NCBI RefSeq assembly: GCF_010468615.1
Contig: NZ_WUEH01000012.1
Coordinates: 1 to 64,000 of the forward strand
Reading direction: 5' to 3'
DNA: 64,000 bases
Source of the DNA: Pseudodesulfovibrio sp. JC047
GTDB taxonomy: Bacteria > Desulfobacterota > Desulfovibrionia > Desulfovibrionales > Desulfovibrionaceae
Shown: positions 62,001-64,000 of the stretch, piece after piece
Layout: every line of letters starts with the position of its first letter
Position numbering within the stretch: position 1 is the stretch's first letter
Notes under the pieces: generated by a model
Told to the model about the DNA's origin: nothing
Databases searched by the model: none
What the model saw: the letters and a program-made list of their open reading frames with translations, nothing else
Made by a program: the position numbers and the translations under genes

Positions 62001-62087
62001 GAACTGAAGGCGATTCGTCTTTGAACGATATTAACTTGCCATAAAGTCGGCAAAAACGTATTAATCAATTATTGGGAGAATAAGCTC

Positions 62088-62327
62088 ATGGCTATGAAAA
62101 TCAGACTGACCCGGATGGGTTCCAAGAAGCGTCCTTTCTACCGCGTAGTGGCTCTCGACTCAGCCGTTCGCCGCGATGGACGCCCCGTAGAATTCCTCGG
62201 GCATTACAATCCGATGGTCGAGCCCAACGAAATCAAGCTCGATATGGATAAAATCGAAAAATGGTTGGAAAAGGGCGCAGAGCCCAGCAACACCGTTCGT
62301 TCTCTGCTGAAAAAGGCCGGCAAGTAG
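62088..62327 (+). CDS. rpsP: ribosomal protein S16
   Basis: A 79-residue bS16: [20 protein letters not shown] at the start and [15 protein letters not shown] in the middle are family signs. It is part of the 30S body. GGGAG precedes the ATG. The gene follows ffh after 87 bases and leads the rpsP-khpA-rimM-trmD string. Confidence 0.97.
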   Translation: MAMKIRLTRMGSKKRPFYRVVALDSAVRRDGRPVEFLGHYNPMVEPNEIKLDMDKIEKWLEKGAEPSNTVRSLLKKAGK

Positions 62328-62439
62328 CCTCGTGCTTCAACATGCAGAAAAGGCTGTAGGCCTTCCTGTATGGTCCGGTTCACATTTGGCAGCTCAAGTT
62401 CATGGCACGAGACGATGTGCCAGCCCCGGAGGTGACGTC

Positions 62440-62673
62440 ATGTTGAAAGAGATGATTGAGTACATTGCCAAGTCCTTGGTGGACAACCCGGACGAAGTGC
62501 AAGTTTCGGAAGTCGAAGGCGAACAGACCTCGGTGATCGAACTGAAGGTGGCCAAGGAAGATCTTGGCAAGGTGATCGGCAAACAAGGTCGCACGGCTCG
62601 CGCCATGCGGACGTTGCTCGGTGCCGCATCTACCAAAGTTCGAAAACGCTCCGTTTTGGAGATTCTCGAGTAG
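62440..62673 (+). CDS. khpA: KH-domain RNA-binding protein KhpA
   Basis: A 77-residue single KH domain protein with the GxxG loop in [16 protein letters not shown]. It binds RNA, in other bacteria with KhpB. GGAGGTGAC precedes ATG 62440. Its normal place between rpsP and rimM supports the name. Confidence 0.95.
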   Translation: MLKEMIEYIAKSLVDNPDEVQVSEVEGEQTSVIELKVAKEDLGKVIGKQGRTARAMRTLLGAASTKVRKRSVLEILE

Positions 62674-62686
62674 TTTCGGTAGATCG

Positions 62687-63292
62687 ATGACCATGAAGCA
62701 ACCCGCTAAGGGATTTATCCCTGTGGGTGGGGTGGTCAAGCCGCACGGAATTCGTGGGGAGTTCTGCATAAAGAGTTATGCAGACTCCCCGTCCATTTTC
62801 GGCACGATCCCCGCCGTCTATCTTCAGGATGGGAAGAAACCACCACAACCCGTCACCATTGCGTCTTGGCGTGAGCATAAAGGCCTTGTCCTGCTCACGG
62901 CCAAAGGTGTGACTGATCGCGATCAGGCGGAAGCCCTTCGTGGTCGGACTGTTTTGGTGCGCGAAGTGGACCTGCCCGAACTGGGAGACGACGAACAATA
63001 TCTGTATCAGATGATTGGTTGTCGTGTTGTGGTGACGGATGGGACAGATGTTGGTGAATTGACAGGGTATTACGAAACCGCTGAACAGGACATTTGGGTC
63101 ATCGTCAACGAAGCCGGGACAGAAATTCTGCTTCCTGCCGTGCCCGAGTTTGTTCTGGATATCGACCTTGACGAAGAATGTATCACCATCGATCCCCCCG
63201 AGGGACTGCTGGATTTGTATCTGAACCCGGACCCACCCAAGAAAAAGCGAAAACGTCGTCCGCCTCGCACGAAAAAGTCAAAGCAGTCATGA
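62687..63292 (+). CDS. rimM: ribosome maturation factor RimM
   Basis: A 201-residue RimM: FIPVGGVVKPHGIRGEF N-terminal barrel, LRGRTVLVREVDLPEL, then a PRC-barrel with LLPAVPEFVLDIDLDEECI. It helps 16S processing and binds S19. It has a basic C-terminal tail (KKKRKRRPPRTKKSK), like the Ffh tail. ATG 62687 or 62693; no strong binding site. Its stop overlaps trmD by 4 bases. Confidence 0.94.
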   Translation: MTMKQPAKGFIPVGGVVKPHGIRGEFCIKSYADSPSIFGTIPAVYLQDGKKPPQPVTIASWREHKGLVLLTAKGVTDRDQAEALRGRTVLVREVDLPELGDDEQYLYQMIGCRVVVTDGTDVGELTGYYETAEQDIWVIVNEAGTEILLPAVPEFVLDIDLDEECITIDPPEGLLDLYLNPDPPKKKRKRRPPRTKKSKQS

Positions 63293-64000
63293 ACTACCAT
63301 CTGGTTTCTATTTTTCCGCATTATTTCGAATCCCCGTTGTCAAATGGCCTTATGAAAAAAGCCGTTGAGAACGGGTTGGTCAATCTGGATTATGTCGATG
63401 TGCGGCTGTTTGCCGGAGGCGTCCACAAGTCCGTTGATGACCGTCCTTTTGGTGGTGGTCCCGGCATGTTGCTCAAGCTCGATTCCATGGTGAAGGCCCT
63501 TGATTCTGTCGAATCCAAGGGGCGTATCCTGATGATGTCGCCACGCGGCAAGCCGCTGGATCAGGCCATGGCTCGTGAGTTGTCGCAAGAAGAGGACATC
63601 ACGCTGATCTGTGGCCGATATGAGGGGATTGATGAGCGGTTGCTCGATCTCTATCCCGTCGAAATGGTTTCTGTGGGAGATTTCGTGCTCAATGGCGGTG
63701 AAGCCGGTGCCGTGTGCCTGGTGGAAGCCGTGTCCCGTCTCTTGCCCGGTTTCATGGGCCATGAGGATTCAGGCGACGAAGAATCCTTTTCTGCCGGATT
63801 GTTGGAATATCCGCATTATACGCGGCCTGATACCTACGATGGGTTGAAGGTCCCTGACGTTCTGCGTAGTGGTGACCATGGCCGTATCGCGGACTGGCGT
63901 CGTGAATGCAGTCTTTCAATGACGTTAAATGACCGCCCCGACATATTGCCGGGGGCGACCTTGACGGTTGAAGACATCGATTTTTTACGGGAACAGTCGC
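63289..64000 (+). CDS. trmD: tRNA (guanine37-N1)-methyltransferase, partial
   Basis: The first 237 residues of TrmD; the reading frame runs to the window edge with no stop. MNYHLVSIFPHYFESPL, FGGGPGMLLK, CGRYEGIDERLL and SVGDFVLNGGEAGAV (knot and SAM pocket) are intact. It methylates G37 of tRNA to prevent frameshifts. It starts in an ATGA overlap with rimM. Confidence 0.96.
   Translation, partial: MNYHLVSIFPHYFESPLSNGLMKKAVENGLVNLDYVDVRLFAGGVHKSVDDRPFGGGPGMLLKLDSMVKALDSVESKGRILMMSPRGKPLDQAMARELSQEEDITLICGRYEGIDERLLDLYPVEMVSVGDFVLNGGEAGAVCLVEAVSRLLPGFMGHEDSGDEESFSAGLLEYPHYTRPDTYDGLKVPDVLRSGDHGRIADWRRECSLSMTLNDRPDILPGATLTVEDIDFLREQS

Noticed and set aside
61625-62068. Minus-strand frame opposite the ffh tail
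   Set aside because: Phe/Pro/Ile-rich mirror of the Lys/Met/Gly repeat; no family match.
1-64000. CRISPR array, tRNA, rRNA, insertion sequence or prophage
   Set aside because: No regularly spaced repeats, no tRNA-like cloverleaf with TTCRANNC outside genes, and no transposase or integrase motifs were seen.

Overview
The window looks like a chromosomal segment of a free-living, motile, anaerobic deltaproteobacterium of the Desulfovibrio/Pseudodesulfovibrio type. The evidence is a tetraheme class III cytochrome c3, an AsnC-like siroheme decarboxylase subunit (alternative heme pathway) next to hemL, many genes of the oxygen-independent cobalamin pathway (cbiD, cbiG, cbiET, cobM/cbiF, cobJ/cbiH, cbiA, a cobA-hemD fusion), a flagellar fliJ/motE pair and a fapA gene. 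The family assignments were made by reading motifs; no database search was run. I see no tRNA, rRNA, CRISPR array, prophage or transposase.

Layout. 1-452 is intergenic and carries a degenerate 153-bp-period direct repeat. 453-5027 holds a small membrane protein, pncC, a DUF3124 protein, a TauE/SafE permease, argJ, a small tautomerase and an HD phosphohydrolase. 5193-8784 is a complete lipid-transport operon in the order mlaE-F-D-C-A, followed by a small phosphodiesterase. 9423-13237 pairs an orphan LivK-type binding protein with a membrane PAS-GGDEF-EAL protein through a 4-base overlap. 13276-18139 holds nhaA, a TPR protein, cbiA and dinB. 18259-21776 holds an unrecognised periplasmic protein, a four-cysteine mini-protein, fliJ-motE and truA. 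On the minus strand follow fapA and a BPL_N-domain protein, and divergently valS and cobA-hemD.

29682-33639 mixes an orphan binding protein, purN, a DnaQ-type exonuclease, cobM, yjbQ and a cysteine-rich mini-protein. 33646-39384 is almost entirely minus strand: a membrane mini-protein, HD-GYP and PilZ genes in tandem, AMMECR1 with an UMF1-type transporter, and cbiET. 39536-45028 holds a transaldolase-like gene, a glycosyltransferase, cbiD, an SDR-DUF2867 protein, a lipoprotein and gpsA. 45170-48855 is ahb-hemL followed by cbiG-cobJ. Then come cytochrome c3 and a very acidic protein that may be a PopZ-like scaffold. 50935-60225 is mostly minus strand: selO with a kinase-like gene, an SDR, a polyferredoxin, and a potassium group of binding protein, K+ channel and CPA2 antiporter with an RCK domain; the plus-strand pair aminotransferase-dksA-like lies inside it. 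The window ends in the ffh-rpsP-khpA-rimM-trmD translation operon, with trmD cut by the window edge.

Three themes connect the genes. Tetrapyrrole synthesis is spread over at least six separate places (hemL, ahb, cobA-hemD, and the cobalamin genes) rather than one operon. Cyclic-di-GMP signalling and motility appear repeatedly (GGDEF-EAL with its own binding protein, PilZ plus HD-GYP, fliJ/motE, fapA). Three periplasmic binding proteins lack transporter partners, and two of these sit beside genes that suggest sensing or ion handling rather than uptake.
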